A stretch of DNA of 60,800 bases from a bacterium (GTDB lineage: Bacteria; CG2-30-53-67). The stretch covers positions 1 to 60,800 of the forward strand of contig CAKKPE010000029.1 in assembly GCA_919901565.1 (NCBI GenBank), given 5' to 3'. Position numbers and translations under genes: made by a program. Shown one piece after another: positions 6,976 through 16,886 of the stretch. A model generated the notes under the pieces. It worked only from the letters and a program-made list of their open reading frames with translations, was not told the origin of the DNA and ran no database searches. Position 1 is the stretch's first letter; the number at the start of each line of letters is the position of its first letter.

Positions 6976-9954
6976 CTAAACCGGTTCCTCTTCGAAGTGG
7001 ATAAAAAGGCGGGAGGCCATGGTCTGGACTTCCAGCGACGGGTCCTGGATGGCCTTCTGGATGATCTCTTTTTCCTGGGACATATCTGTAACCGATGAGT
7101 AGATTCTTAGCGCCTTTGCCCGGACCTCGGGGAAAGGATCCTCCAAAATCGCTTTTTTGAGTGCCTTCCTCAGGTTCTTCCTTTTCAGGGTTCCGGCGAT
7201 AATCATGGCCTTCAGCTTTTCGTTGCTGGTCTTTCCGGCGAGGATCTGCTCCTCCAAAAAGAGGTCAAGGCTCTTTAGTGTATAATCCTTGAGTATCCGG
7301 AATTCGAGTTTTTTGGATTCGGGGATCTGGTCCACCAGCAGAGCAATCACGGGGTCGTCTCTGTCGGCAATGATCTTCTTGATGAGATTCCGTGCCTTGA
7401 CCTCTTTAAACTTGTCCAGGAGGCACGTCAGGAACTGGGGCTCTGCGTAATGGAACAGGGCCAGCAGGGCATGGGCACAGATCCTTGTATCCTTTTCATA
7501 GACAGCGTTTCGAAGGTACGGAAGCGCGTCCGGGTCTTTGATGAGACCCAGGGCGAGGATGACCCTCAGCCGGACGACCGGGTCGGGATCATTCCGCATC
7601 TCACTGATGGACGGCGACATATCTGGGTTCTGGGAAAGTGCAATGGCATCCACGGTTGCGGCGCGGATCGCGGCCTCGTTCTCTTTAAGCAAGGAAAGGA
7701 GCAAGGTTTTGTTTACCGATTTATCCAGATCGGCAAGGGCCCGGATGGACTGGTTCCTGATTTCGGGTTCTCCGATTGTTGCCAGGGCATGCAACAGTCC
7801 TGATGAATCAAAGGAACCGGGCTTTTTGAGTTCACGGACAACTCTCAGGTTGATACGGTCTGCGGTTTTGAGTTCTTCAAGCAGAAGGTTCAGTCTTGTA
7901 GAATCGATCTGATAAACCGCCTCCAGGAGGGAGACACGGAGCAGGGATTTGGCGCCCTTGAAACGTTCACAAAGCCTGGTAAGGGATTTTTGACTCTTGA
8001 ACCGGCCCAGGGCCGCGGCAGCTATTGCCGACACCTTCTGTTTCGGGTCATCAAGCAGGGCGATAAGTTCGTCTTCGGCCTCCAGGGCATGCAGTTTCTT
8101 CAAGGCGGCGGCTGCTTCTACGCGGACCCTGGCCTTGGGGTCCCGGAGGAGACGGATCAACTCGGGGATACACGAACGGTCTTCGAGTACCGTGAGAACA
8201 CGAATTGCGCTTGCCCGCGTCCAGGAGCTCGCTTCTCCAAGTGCACTGTGAAGGGTGGGCAAGGTTTCTTTCCTGAGTTTTGAATCGGGCGTGAGAAGTC
8301 TGCTTAGGGCGTCCATGGAGGTCTTTCTGACCCAGAGGTGTTTGTCCTTCAAATGCTCGACCATGACCGGAACAGCCTCGGCGGCATCCAATTCGGCAAG
8401 TGCAGGGATCAGCCTCGATTTCAGCGTCCAGTCCCCAGTGGTTGCCAGAAGGTCTATGAGACCGGGAACGGCCTGCTGGTTTCCGATACGGGCGAGAAGA
8501 CGGACTGTCCGTTTGACGGCCTTGCTCTCTTTGTCTTTCAGGGCGGAAAGGAAGGGCTCAATAGCACCGGCCTTGCCTGCACTGACCAGAAACGCCTGGG
8601 TCTCCTCACAGAATTCTTCCTGATAGCTGCGAAGCTTGTTTTGAATGACCCCCATTCTTTCCATGGCCGAGACCGCGGCCGCCTGGATCCTGGGGTCCGG
8701 ATCCGCTATGGCCAGCCGCAAGACCTCGCTGGAGTCCGGCTGAAGGGCCTCGAGTCCCTGGATGGCCCGGATCCGGGAATAATGCTTGGGGCTCGTATTT
8801 AGCAGATGGGTGAGCTGTTTCAGAACGGCCTCTCTGGGGAGGTCGGCCAGGGAAGGCGAGATGCTGTCACGGACAGACGGAGAAGGGTTCTCGCAGAGCC
8901 CATGAATAAGAGGTTGGACAGCGGTTTCGGTTCCGATCCTGGCTATGGCCTGGGCCGCGGCAATACGTTCTGTTTCAGAGCCCTGATGCAGGAATCTTTC
9001 CAGGTCCGCAATGGCCCTTTCGCCCGCCACCGCTCCCAGTACCCGAAAGATACCGAGGCGTATAGCGTGGCTCTTTTGATGGTCCAGCTCCTTGATAATA
9101 AAGGCCTCACCCTCTTCCCCAAAAGATCTGCAGACTTCAGACAGGACGCCAAAAAGAGAGGCGTCGGCCCATGGAACAGATGTGAGGATATCGTGTAGTA
9201 TTTTTATCCTGCGGATTCCAATCAGTGCGGACAAGGCATCCTTTGTCACGTCAGGTTCTGCCGGGAATCTCCGGATGATATTCAAGATCGGCAGTACGGA
9301 TCGAGGACTTCCTACGGCGCCCAGCACACCAAGGGCAAAACGCGCTTCATCTGCGCAATGAATCGTTGTCAGAAGATCAAGATATTTGTGTAACAAACGC
9401 TTATTCCATTTGCCCTGTTTCTTCAGCTGAAGCGATGGTTTTCGGCGAAGCCGGAGAATGGCCTCAACATGGTCGATATCCTTGAGAAAACCCCAGAGGC
9501 GGATTTTCCTGAAAAAAGGCTCTGACGGCCATCGGGTCACTCGGGGATCGGTCCGGAGCTCTTTCCACGGGATCCGGGCAATAGCAACAGAGAGCCGTAA
9601 TTTCAAATAGAGACTGGTTGCGGCAAGAAGAACAAGGAGAAAGAAAAACAAGGCTGCGGGGTAGGAGATCGGGTGATCCTCTTTCAGTTTCGTGAGATTA
9701 TTCCATGCAGGCTGGAACGTCCTTGCCAAAAAGCCTGATGGACCCTTGTTTTCAGTATTGGAAGACTCGCTCTTGAGTATCTTTTCCTTGAATAAGTGAT
9801 CCAGGTTGTCTAAATCCGAGAGAAAGATCTGGTTTTCTTTTGCTGAATCTATTTGGACAGTTTTATGACCCGTTATGTCCTGGGCCCCTTCGCCAAAAAA
9901 AGGGCTGGAAAGAAAGAAAACCAGCACAGCAACAAGGACAAGAAATCGTTTCAT
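6976..9954 (-). CDS. Membrane-anchored HEAT-repeat protein
   Basis: The 992-residue protein starts with a signal-type hydrophobic segment (MKRFLVLVAVLVFFLSS). It has a second membrane span at about residues 91-117 (AALFFFLLVLLAATSLY), so roughly residues 27-90 lie on one side of the membrane and the large C-terminal part on the other. From about residue 190 to the end it is built of repeated 30-40 residue alpha-helical units with the HEAT/PBS-lyase pattern (AVPGLIDLLATTGDW, SCIPELIRLLRDPKARVR, VRVEAAAALKKL). HEAT arrays are protein-binding scaffolds and no catalytic motif is visible. It lies 168 bp downstream of the DUF4388 gene on the same strand. Partners and role are unknown. Confidence 0.85.
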   Translation of the reverse strand: MKRFLVLVAVLVFFLSSPFFGEGAQDITGHKTVQIDSAKENQIFLSDLDNLDHLFKEKILKSESSNTENKGPSGFLARTFQPAWNNLTKLKEDHPISYPAALFFFLLVLLAATSLYLKLRLSVAIARIPWKELRTDPRVTRWPSEPFFRKIRLWGFLKDIDHVEAILRLRRKPSLQLKKQGKWNKRLLHKYLDLLTTIHCADEARFALGVLGAVGSPRSVLPILNIIRRFPAEPDVTKDALSALIGIRRIKILHDILTSVPWADASLFGVLSEVCRSFGEEGEAFIIKELDHQKSHAIRLGIFRVLGAVAGERAIADLERFLHQGSETERIAAAQAIARIGTETAVQPLIHGLCENPSPSVRDSISPSLADLPREAVLKQLTHLLNTSPKHYSRIRAIQGLEALQPDSSEVLRLAIADPDPRIQAAAVSAMERMGVIQNKLRSYQEEFCEETQAFLVSAGKAGAIEPFLSALKDKESKAVKRTVRLLARIGNQQAVPGLIDLLATTGDWTLKSRLIPALAELDAAEAVPVMVEHLKDKHLWVRKTSMDALSRLLTPDSKLRKETLPTLHSALGEASSWTRASAIRVLTVLEDRSCIPELIRLLRDPKARVRVEAAAALKKLHALEAEDELIALLDDPKQKVSAIAAAALGRFKSQKSLTRLCERFKGAKSLLRVSLLEAVYQIDSTRLNLLLEELKTADRINLRVVRELKKPGSFDSSGLLHALATIGEPEIRNQSIRALADLDKSVNKTLLLSLLKENEAAIRAATVDAIALSQNPDMSPSISEMRNDPDPVVRLRVILALGLIKDPDALPYLRNAVYEKDTRICAHALLALFHYAEPQFLTCLLDKFKEVKARNLIKKIIADRDDPVIALLVDQIPESKKLEFRILKDYTLKSLDLFLEEQILAGKTSNEKLKAMIIAGTLKRKNLRKALKKAILEDPFPEVRAKALRIYSSVTDMSQEKEIIQKAIQDPSLEVQTMASRLFIHFEEEPV

Positions 9955-10122
9955 GGGGTCCGCTTGTTTGTGAATCCAGTTTATGTAACAACTGAAAAAC
10001 TACAATAAATCTTATATTTTTATTGTATAACGAGGTAAAAAGAACTGTCAACGTAGAAAAAGACCTTGATCTAATATTTTGTTAATTATCATCTAAAAAC
10101 GCATAATAACGGTGTTTATTAC

Positions 10123-12117
10123 TCAGTCAATCAGTTTTTTATCGATCCGGCCGATTGAAACCAGCGCCGGTTTTTGTGCCTTGAGGTAGGGTGAGAGATC
10201 CTTCAGTGCCTGTTCGGCCTCGGCACGGTCCTTGTAAATTCCGCAAAGCACCTTGTAGGCCGGTTTGTCATTGTATAGGGTATTCAGAATAAAGACCTTT
10301 TCTCCGTTTGAGGCCTCCTGGATATCCCGGGAGGCAAAATCCGGATAGGAGGTGACCTCGATCTGGATGGTGAAGGAATGCTCCGGGGCAGAGCGGACCA
10401 GGTCGGCCCAGTCCTTGATTGCGTTTTTGAGGTTTCCGTTCTTAAAATTGGCCAATCCCCTCGCGTAGAGATCATTCCATGAAGGTGATGAGGGTACAGG
10501 CATGGATGGCTGCGATGCGGCCTCCTCCTTTGTTGATGGTGCAGCGATCTGTTCCTGGGCCGGCGGCCCCGTGATCTCCCTGGTATCCTGTTTCTCAGGA
10601 GGTGTTTCCCCGGGCGCAGTCTCTTCAGCAGGTTTCACTTCCGTACCAGGGGCCGGGCTTTCGCTGACGGTTGGGGATTCCCCTTTTTCCATGAGCTTCT
10701 GTACGATCTCTTGATTTCTCTCGGATTTGAAATCACGGGTTGTCACCTGCTTTCTGATGCGCTCAACAAAATCGCTGATGTTGAACCCCCTCCCCATGAA
10801 GGCATAGTACAGGGCCGTGCCGCCGATGAGGACCATAACGCCCAGTAACAGCAAAACCCGGATCAGTGAGGCGGGCTTTTTCTTTTCAGTAAACGCTTCA
10901 TCAAGAATGGCCCGCTCCTTTTCCTGTTCCACATCCAGGATCACCTCCCTGGCTTCCTTGTCTCCGGTCTCAAGCGGATGCTCATCGGTCTTGAAAGAAA
11001 CCTCCTCGGCCTCGGACGGAGTTTGCTCATCTTCTACGGGAATTTGCTCAGTCTCTTCCATAGGGGGCGGAGCTTGCTCCTGGTATTCGCTTTCGTACTC
11101 CGCGTTTGCGGGTTGAACCTGATCGGGAAACTCCTGAATCTCTTCTTCGGATACCCCGCCGATCCGTTCCGGGAGACTTTCGTCTTCTTCTTCCACGTCA
11201 TCAGCCATGATCTTTGAGTAATCAACAGATCTAACCTTTTCTTCTTCAAAGACAGGGATCTCTTCAGGCTGATCTTCAGGCAGAACTTCATCCATGAATG
11301 AGGAAAGCGAGGATTCTTTCATGCTCGGAATCTCCTCCTGACTTTCCATATACTCGCGGATGCCCGTCTCTTGTTCCAAGGCTGCGGCCGGGGCTTGTAT
11401 TTCTACGACCCCCAGGCAGCATAGGGCATAGAGGATTCTTTTTGTCATCGAAGATTCCAGATCAGAGGCGTCTATGATTTCCTGAAGGGTCTTGTTTCCG
11501 TCGACCTGGGCGAGGATTGTTTTGTCTTCTCCACTGAAGCTGAGCTCCTCGGAGGGGATGGTTACAGAGGTCTTGTTTGCCAACTGGGCGGTATTCCCCA
11601 GGGCGCTGTCGATGAAGTCGTTATCCCTGATGAGCCTTATCCCCTCGGAAAGAAGCTTGGAAAAACCCACATGGAACTTAGGGAGGTCCCTGGGGATCAG
11701 CGTGGAGGCTTCCTGCTCTTGAAAGGTATAGGACTCGTTCTCTCGGGAGAAAAGGCTGAAGAGAATGGAGACAAACTGGTATTTGCACTCGGCATAGAGG
11801 TCCTTGGGGGTGAGAAATCCTTTTCTGATCAGGATCTGTCCAAAGTTGTCTCCTGTCTTTTTCTGATCATCGAGCACGGCCTCGCCCAGCTGGGTCCTGG
11901 TGATCCGTCCGCGTGCACAGAGGATTTCGCCCAGAAGATCCTTTTGCAGGTTGGAACGAGAGGCAATGGGCTCGCCGTTCTGAAAAAAGATTCGTTTTTC
12001 AACGGTCCCCTTTTTGGCCAGCAGAATGCCGGTCTTGCCGGTACGCTTGATCTCCATCAAAAGCGCGGGAAAGGGCTTTTCCTCAAACCCGTCCATCCAT
12101 GCCAGGTTTTCTGTCAT
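10123..12117 (-). CDS. DUF4388 (PATAN) protein with membrane span and C-terminal SPOR-like domain
   Basis: About 664 residues. The N-terminus (ALLMEIKRTGKTGILL, VEKRIFFQNGEPI, LGEILCARGRITRTQL) is a DUF4388/PATAN domain, found in deltaproteobacterial signalling and gliding proteins. Residues about 185-245 continue as a helical/winged region. A long acidic, low-complexity linker (rich in E, P and Q) leads to one membrane span at about 410-437 (RVLLLLGVMVLIGGTALYY). A Pro/Glu-rich stalk follows, and then a C-terminal region resembling a SPOR domain (KVFILNTLYNDKPAYKVLCG). This places a cytoplasmic sensory head and a periplasmic peptidoglycan-binding-like tail on one chain. The ATG at 12117 has GGAG five bases upstream and is preferred over GTG at 12123. 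A cell-envelope or polarity role is inferred. Confidence 0.75.
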   Translation of the reverse strand: MTENLAWMDGFEEKPFPALLMEIKRTGKTGILLAKKGTVEKRIFFQNGEPIASRSNLQKDLLGEILCARGRITRTQLGEAVLDDQKKTGDNFGQILIRKGFLTPKDLYAECKYQFVSILFSLFSRENESYTFQEQEASTLIPRDLPKFHVGFSKLLSEGIRLIRDNDFIDSALGNTAQLANKTSVTIPSEELSFSGEDKTILAQVDGNKTLQEIIDASDLESSMTKRILYALCCLGVVEIQAPAAALEQETGIREYMESQEEIPSMKESSLSSFMDEVLPEDQPEEIPVFEEEKVRSVDYSKIMADDVEEEDESLPERIGGVSEEEIQEFPDQVQPANAEYESEYQEQAPPPMEETEQIPVEDEQTPSEAEEVSFKTDEHPLETGDKEAREVILDVEQEKERAILDEAFTEKKKPASLIRVLLLLGVMVLIGGTALYYAFMGRGFNISDFVERIRKQVTTRDFKSERNQEIVQKLMEKGESPTVSESPAPGTEVKPAEETAPGETPPEKQDTREITGPPAQEQIAAPSTKEEAASQPSMPVPSSPSWNDLYARGLANFKNGNLKNAIKDWADLVRSAPEHSFTIQIEVTSYPDFASRDIQEASNGEKVFILNTLYNDKPAYKVLCGIYKDRAEAEQALKDLSPYLKAQKPALVSIGRIDKKLID

Positions 12118-12309
12118 GGTCACTCCTGTGTTATATTTTATTTTGTTTATGTTTATAAAAGGTTGGATTAACTATATCGTATGAAAAATCAAAAATCAAG
12201 AAAGAATCATGGGATCAGGGCATAGTCCCCGTCCAGGATTGTCAAGCTCCGAACCAGACACAAAGCAGAAGGGTATTCCCATATTTTGCGGTCCGGCTGG
12301 AAAAACTTC

Positions 12310-12336
12310 TTGACAAAGATTCGAACTTCATATAAT
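12310..12336 (+). promoter_or_regulatory. Possible sigma-70 promoter for the MinD-like gene
   Basis: TTGACA (12310-12315) and TATAAT (12331-12336) are perfect hexamers but only 15 bp apart, shorter than the usual 16-18. The gene starts 47 bases downstream, with AAGGGA before its ATG. The short spacer lowers confidence. Confidence 0.4.
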
Positions 12337-12382
12337 TAAAAGGGAAAATCAGCCTGCGGCAAATTTATAAGGGATTTTTTTT

Positions 12383-13447
12383 ATGACCGGTATGCCGGAA
12401 TGGCAATCCATGTTTAAACGGTGTGTCATAGCCGTTGGCGGTGGAAAAGGAGGAACAGGAAAGAGCCTTCTGGCCGCCAACCTCGGGATCGCCCTCGCCG
12501 AGTTGAAACAGCATGTCATTGTGATTGATCTGGATCTGGGTGGAGCGAATCTCCATACCTGTCTCGGAATACGATACCCCAAAATTACCCTGGGTGACTT
12601 TCTTCAAAGAAAATTGACTTCGATCGATAAAGCCCTCCTACCCTCCCCGATAGAAAACCTGAAACTCATTAACGGATCTAATGATCCTCTTGAAATCACA
12701 AGCCTTCCCTATGCCCAGAAGGCCAGGCTGATTAGTCAATTTAAAAGACTGAACGCGGACTATATCATCCTTGACCTTGGGGCCGGCACATCCCTGAATG
12801 TCCTTGATTTTTTTCTGAGCGCCGATTACGGGATTGTTGTCGCCACGCCGGAACCCACCGCCATAGAGAACGTTTCCCTCTTCATCAAGTGCGTGATGAT
12901 GAGGCACCTGAAGATTCTCTTGAAGCAATTGCCCATAGAGAACCTCAAAAACCGGATCAAAGACCCCAGAAATCTTGAAACCATTCGTACCTTCAGAGAT
13001 CTGTTGCGCCTGATCCGATCTTTTGAAAAAGAGACCGCCGACAAGATAGAAAGCAAGCTGGAGAATTTCAAGCTCGGCCTGGTCATGAACAACATCAGGG
13101 AACAGAGCGAGACCAAAATCGGCGACTCCTATAAAACCATGATTCATAAATGCATGGGGATTCCGTTGGACTACCTGGGCCGGATTTATTATGATGATAA
13201 AATACCCATGGCTGTCAAAAAGATTCGGCCTCTTCTTTTGGAATACCCGAACACCAAAGCCGCCCATGCCATACGGCTGATTGCCAAGAGGATTCTCGGC
13301 ATGGACCATTCTCCGTTCCCTTTGGAACAAGGGAACTCACTTTTCGACTGGAAGAAGAAAGACAAGGACACATCCCCTGCTGTCCAGGAAATGCCCATGG
13401 GAAAGCCGCAAAAGGAATTACCACTGGGTGTCCGTTTCTACATATGA
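12383..13447 (+). CDS. MinD/ParA-family ATPase
   Basis: This 354-residue P-loop ATPase of the MinD/FlhG/ParA class has the deviant Walker A motif GGKGGTGKS near residues 19-27, with the signature Lys. It also carries VIVIDLDLGGANLHTCLG (switch I region) and DYIILDLGAGTSLNVLDFF (Walker B, about residue 130), followed by VVATPEPTAIENV. Such proteins form ATP-dependent dimers that position division sites, flagella or chemoreceptors. The C-terminal third (after about 180) is not typical of MinD. It is followed 36 bp later by a J-like/HTH gene, which suggests they act together. It is the first gene after a divergent intergenic region shared with the DUF4388 gene. Confidence 0.85.
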   Translation: MTGMPEWQSMFKRCVIAVGGGKGGTGKSLLAANLGIALAELKQHVIVIDLDLGGANLHTCLGIRYPKITLGDFLQRKLTSIDKALLPSPIENLKLINGSNDPLEITSLPYAQKARLISQFKRLNADYIILDLGAGTSLNVLDFFLSADYGIVVATPEPTAIENVSLFIKCVMMRHLKILLKQLPIENLKNRIKDPRNLETIRTFRDLLRLIRSFEKETADKIESKLENFKLGLVMNNIREQSETKIGDSYKTMIHKCMGIPLDYLGRIYYDDKIPMAVKKIRPLLLEYPNTKAAHAIRLIAKRILGMDHSPFPLEQGNSLFDWKKKDKDTSPAVQEMPMGKPQKELPLGVRFYI

Positions 13448-13483
13448 ACATGAATCCCCTCGTTTACATGGAGACCGTTCAGA

Positions 13484-14077
13484 ATGAAAAACATGGATGA
13501 ATGCAATTATTACGAACTCTTGGAGGTTTCCGAAGAAACCCCCAAAAGCATCATTCAGGAGGCCTATCACTCATACCGCACCCTGTTCGATAAAGACTCG
13601 ATTGTTTCGTACAATTTTATCTCTGAACATGAGAGGGAAGAGTTGTTGAATCGTATCGAGAATGCCTATGAGACCCTCATGGACGACCAGAAAAGAATCG
13701 ATTATGACAAGAAAGTCTTCAATCGGATCGGCAGATGGTACCATTCCGCTGCAGAGGGCTCCATGCAAGAAAAATACTGCTCAGCCAAAACGCATGGCAA
13801 GGGAACCGAAGAGGTCCGGTGTGAGGACTTTATTGAAGAGAACGGTCGGATATCTCTCAAAAAACTGCGGGAGTCGATGGGGGTCACACTCGAGAAAATT
13901 TCGATGATCACGAAGATCCGGGTTCCCATGCTTCTGGCATTGGAAGAGAGGGATTCTGTCAAACTCCCCTCGGCGGTCTACGTAAAGGGGTATCTTAAAT
14001 CTTATGCCCGGGCCCTCGGGCTCGATCCTGAGAAGTTGATCCAGGCCTACGGCCCTTTAAGTTTACGCCGCTCATAG
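13484..14077 (+). CDS. Degenerate J-domain plus RodZ-type helix-turn-helix protein
   Basis: A 197-residue two-domain protein. Residues about 5-75 follow the J-domain pattern (CNYYELLEVSEETPKSIIQEAYHSYRTL written as its two blocks CNYYELLEV and IIQEAYHSYRTLF, ending YETLMDDQKRIDYDKKV). The HPD tripeptide that stimulates DnaK is absent; the matching position reads LFDKDS. Residues about 120-190 form a HTH_25/RodZ-like DNA-binding domain (LKKLRESMGVTLEKISMITKI, YVKGYLKSYARALGLDPEKL). It cannot be a standard co-chaperone. It may be a regulator or adaptor for the MinD-like ATPase upstream. Its 3' end overlaps the convergent TIGR02757 gene by 31 bp. Confidence 0.75.
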   Translation: MKNMDECNYYELLEVSEETPKSIIQEAYHSYRTLFDKDSIVSYNFISEHEREELLNRIENAYETLMDDQKRIDYDKKVFNRIGRWYHSAAEGSMQEKYCSAKTHGKGTEEVRCEDFIEENGRISLKKLRESMGVTLEKISMITKIRVPMLLALEERDSVKLPSAVYVKGYLKSYARALGLDPEKLIQAYGPLSLRRS

Positions 14078-14931
14078 CTGCATATCCTATGCAGCGGACA
14101 GATCTTGCACTGCTTGATGTCCCTTTGTTTGGTGCACTGCTTGAGGATTCCCAGGCGGGCCAGGGCAAAGTCGTATTTGACCGGATCTGATGGGTCCAGG
14201 AGCTTAAGGTTTCGGGTCACCTCCCTGGCTGTTTCCCAATCTGGTGAACGTCTCCGTGTCAGGCCTAACCTGGATGAAATCCGGAAAAGGTGTGTATCCA
14301 GAGGAATAACCAGCTTCGAGGGCGAGACCTCTCTCCATAACCCAAGATCCAGCCCGTCATCCCGTCGGACCATCCATCTCAGGTACATATTCAGCCTTTT
14401 ACAGGCGCTCCGGTCCCTCGGGGAAGGAAACAGGAAACGAACGCCTGCATCCCTGGGGAGCACCCTTGTTCCCATGATCGGCGAGTAGTCAAGATTCAGG
14501 AAGCTGTCCACAAAGGCGGAAAGGGCTTCCCCGATATCCTCATGCCTTGAGTCATATCCTTTAAGAAACAGCTCTTTTATGGATCCGTATTTTTTCAATA
14601 TTTTTTTTAATCCGAAAATCAGGCAGAGGATGTCGGTTCCATTGTTAAACCTGTGAACGATCCCGCGAAAATACTCAGCGTCTCTGTCCGGCTCAAACCC
14701 TCGGATGAACTTATAAGGTGAGCCTTCCATGCGATCAAGGATGGTTCGGACCGTCTTCTGAATCTGAGCGACTCTGCCATAGGCAAATACAGCGGCAATC
14801 AGGCCGGCTACTTCCTGATCTTCAGGCTGTTTGAAACCGTGAACCAGTACGAGGGGATCTGAGGAGATATGGTGGATGTCGTAGGTATGAAAAAGTCTAT
14901 CCAGGGTTTTTTTGAGATGAACAACCTGCAT
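14047..14931 (-). CDS. TIGR02757 family protein
   Basis: This 294-residue protein matches the uncharacterised TIGR02757 family: DPLVLVHGFKQPEDQEVAGL, AAVFAYGRVAQIQKTV, HRFNNGTDILCL, NMYLRWMVRRDDGLDLGLW and VIPLDTHLFRISSRLGLT. The C-terminus has four cysteines spaced C-x8-C-x2-C-x5-C (QCTKQRDIKQC, KICPLHRIC). This is close to the C-x6-C-x2-C-x5-C iron-sulfur cluster of endonuclease III-type glycosylases, so a [4Fe-4S]-bearing HhH-like DNA-binding protein is plausible. Function is not established. GAAGG precedes the ATG. Enolase lies 27 bp downstream of... the opposite side: its start is separated from the enolase stop by 26 bp, and both genes run leftward. Confidence 0.85.
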   Translation of the reverse strand: MQVVHLKKTLDRLFHTYDIHHISSDPLVLVHGFKQPEDQEVAGLIAAVFAYGRVAQIQKTVRTILDRMEGSPYKFIRGFEPDRDAEYFRGIVHRFNNGTDILCLIFGLKKILKKYGSIKELFLKGYDSRHEDIGEALSAFVDSFLNLDYSPIMGTRVLPRDAGVRFLFPSPRDRSACKRLNMYLRWMVRRDDGLDLGLWREVSPSKLVIPLDTHLFRISSRLGLTRRRSPDWETAREVTRNLKLLDPSDPVKYDFALARLGILKQCTKQRDIKQCKICPLHRICSYERRKLKGP

Positions 14932-14957
14932 AAGAGAAAACCTTCTTTCGGCTGCGA

Positions 14958-16346
<1,389 letters not shown>

Positions 16347-16575
16347 CTATTCATGTCACGTCTTTTTCAATTTATTTTTTTATTAGTTATCAATTATTTA
16401 TATAAAACACTGTTTGCAAATAGTTAATTATAATGGTAATCTTTATCGAATTTTTGATGCTTACCTAAGACTTCTGATTGATGTCTAAAAGAGAAATTTA
16501 ATACTAAACAGTGGATTGCTGAGCTTTCATGGATAAAGCGGGGAGCAGAACCTATGGGATGGTGCTTCAGGGTAT

Positions 16576-16632
16576 GTGAAAAAATTCACCCAATAAGAGA
16601 AAAAGTTTTCCCTTTTTCTGTAAACTTTTACA
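16576..16632. promoter_or_regulatory. Cluster of inverted-repeat sites, candidate enhancer of the sigma-54 promoter
   Basis: Three symmetrical sequences are packed together: GTGAA-AAAA-TTCAC (16576-16589), a GAGAAAAAGTTTTCCC block (about 16597-16612) and CTGTAAACTTTTACA (16618-16632, TGTAAA/TTTACA arms). The last is identical, over 15 bases, to a site at 36339-36353 that also lies upstream of a sigma-54 promoter. At about 150-200 bp from the -24 element this is the normal position for an NtrC-type activator. The remaining intergenic sequence 16296-16575 is AT-rich with no gene that I can see. Confidence 0.6.
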
Positions 16633-16775
16633 CACTTGCAACACAGACTTCATATTAATAATATTTTAAAAAGGCATCGAACTGAAAAAAATTAGACTTC
16701 TAATTGCTTGTTTTATTAGGACTTAAATGGCAATAAAATTTTTAGTCGGCACTTAAAAGGGCATTCAACCACCTT

Positions 16776-16791
16776 TGGCACGGCTTTTGCT
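16776..16791 (+). promoter_or_regulatory. Sigma-54 (RpoN) promoter
   Basis: TGGCACG-GCTT-TTGCT matches the sigma-54 consensus TGGCACR-N4-TTGCW at every defined position, with GG (16777-16778) and GC (16789-16790) exactly ten bases apart. Transcription should start near 16802, leaving a leader of about 85 bases to the downstream gene. Confidence 0.85.
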
Positions 16792-16886
16792 CTATATAAT
16801 GGTTGTTCGTCTACAGGAAATCTTTTCTTGTAAACACAACCTTTGGAAAACGGCGAAAATAGATCTTTATTTTAGGAATGAGGGGA

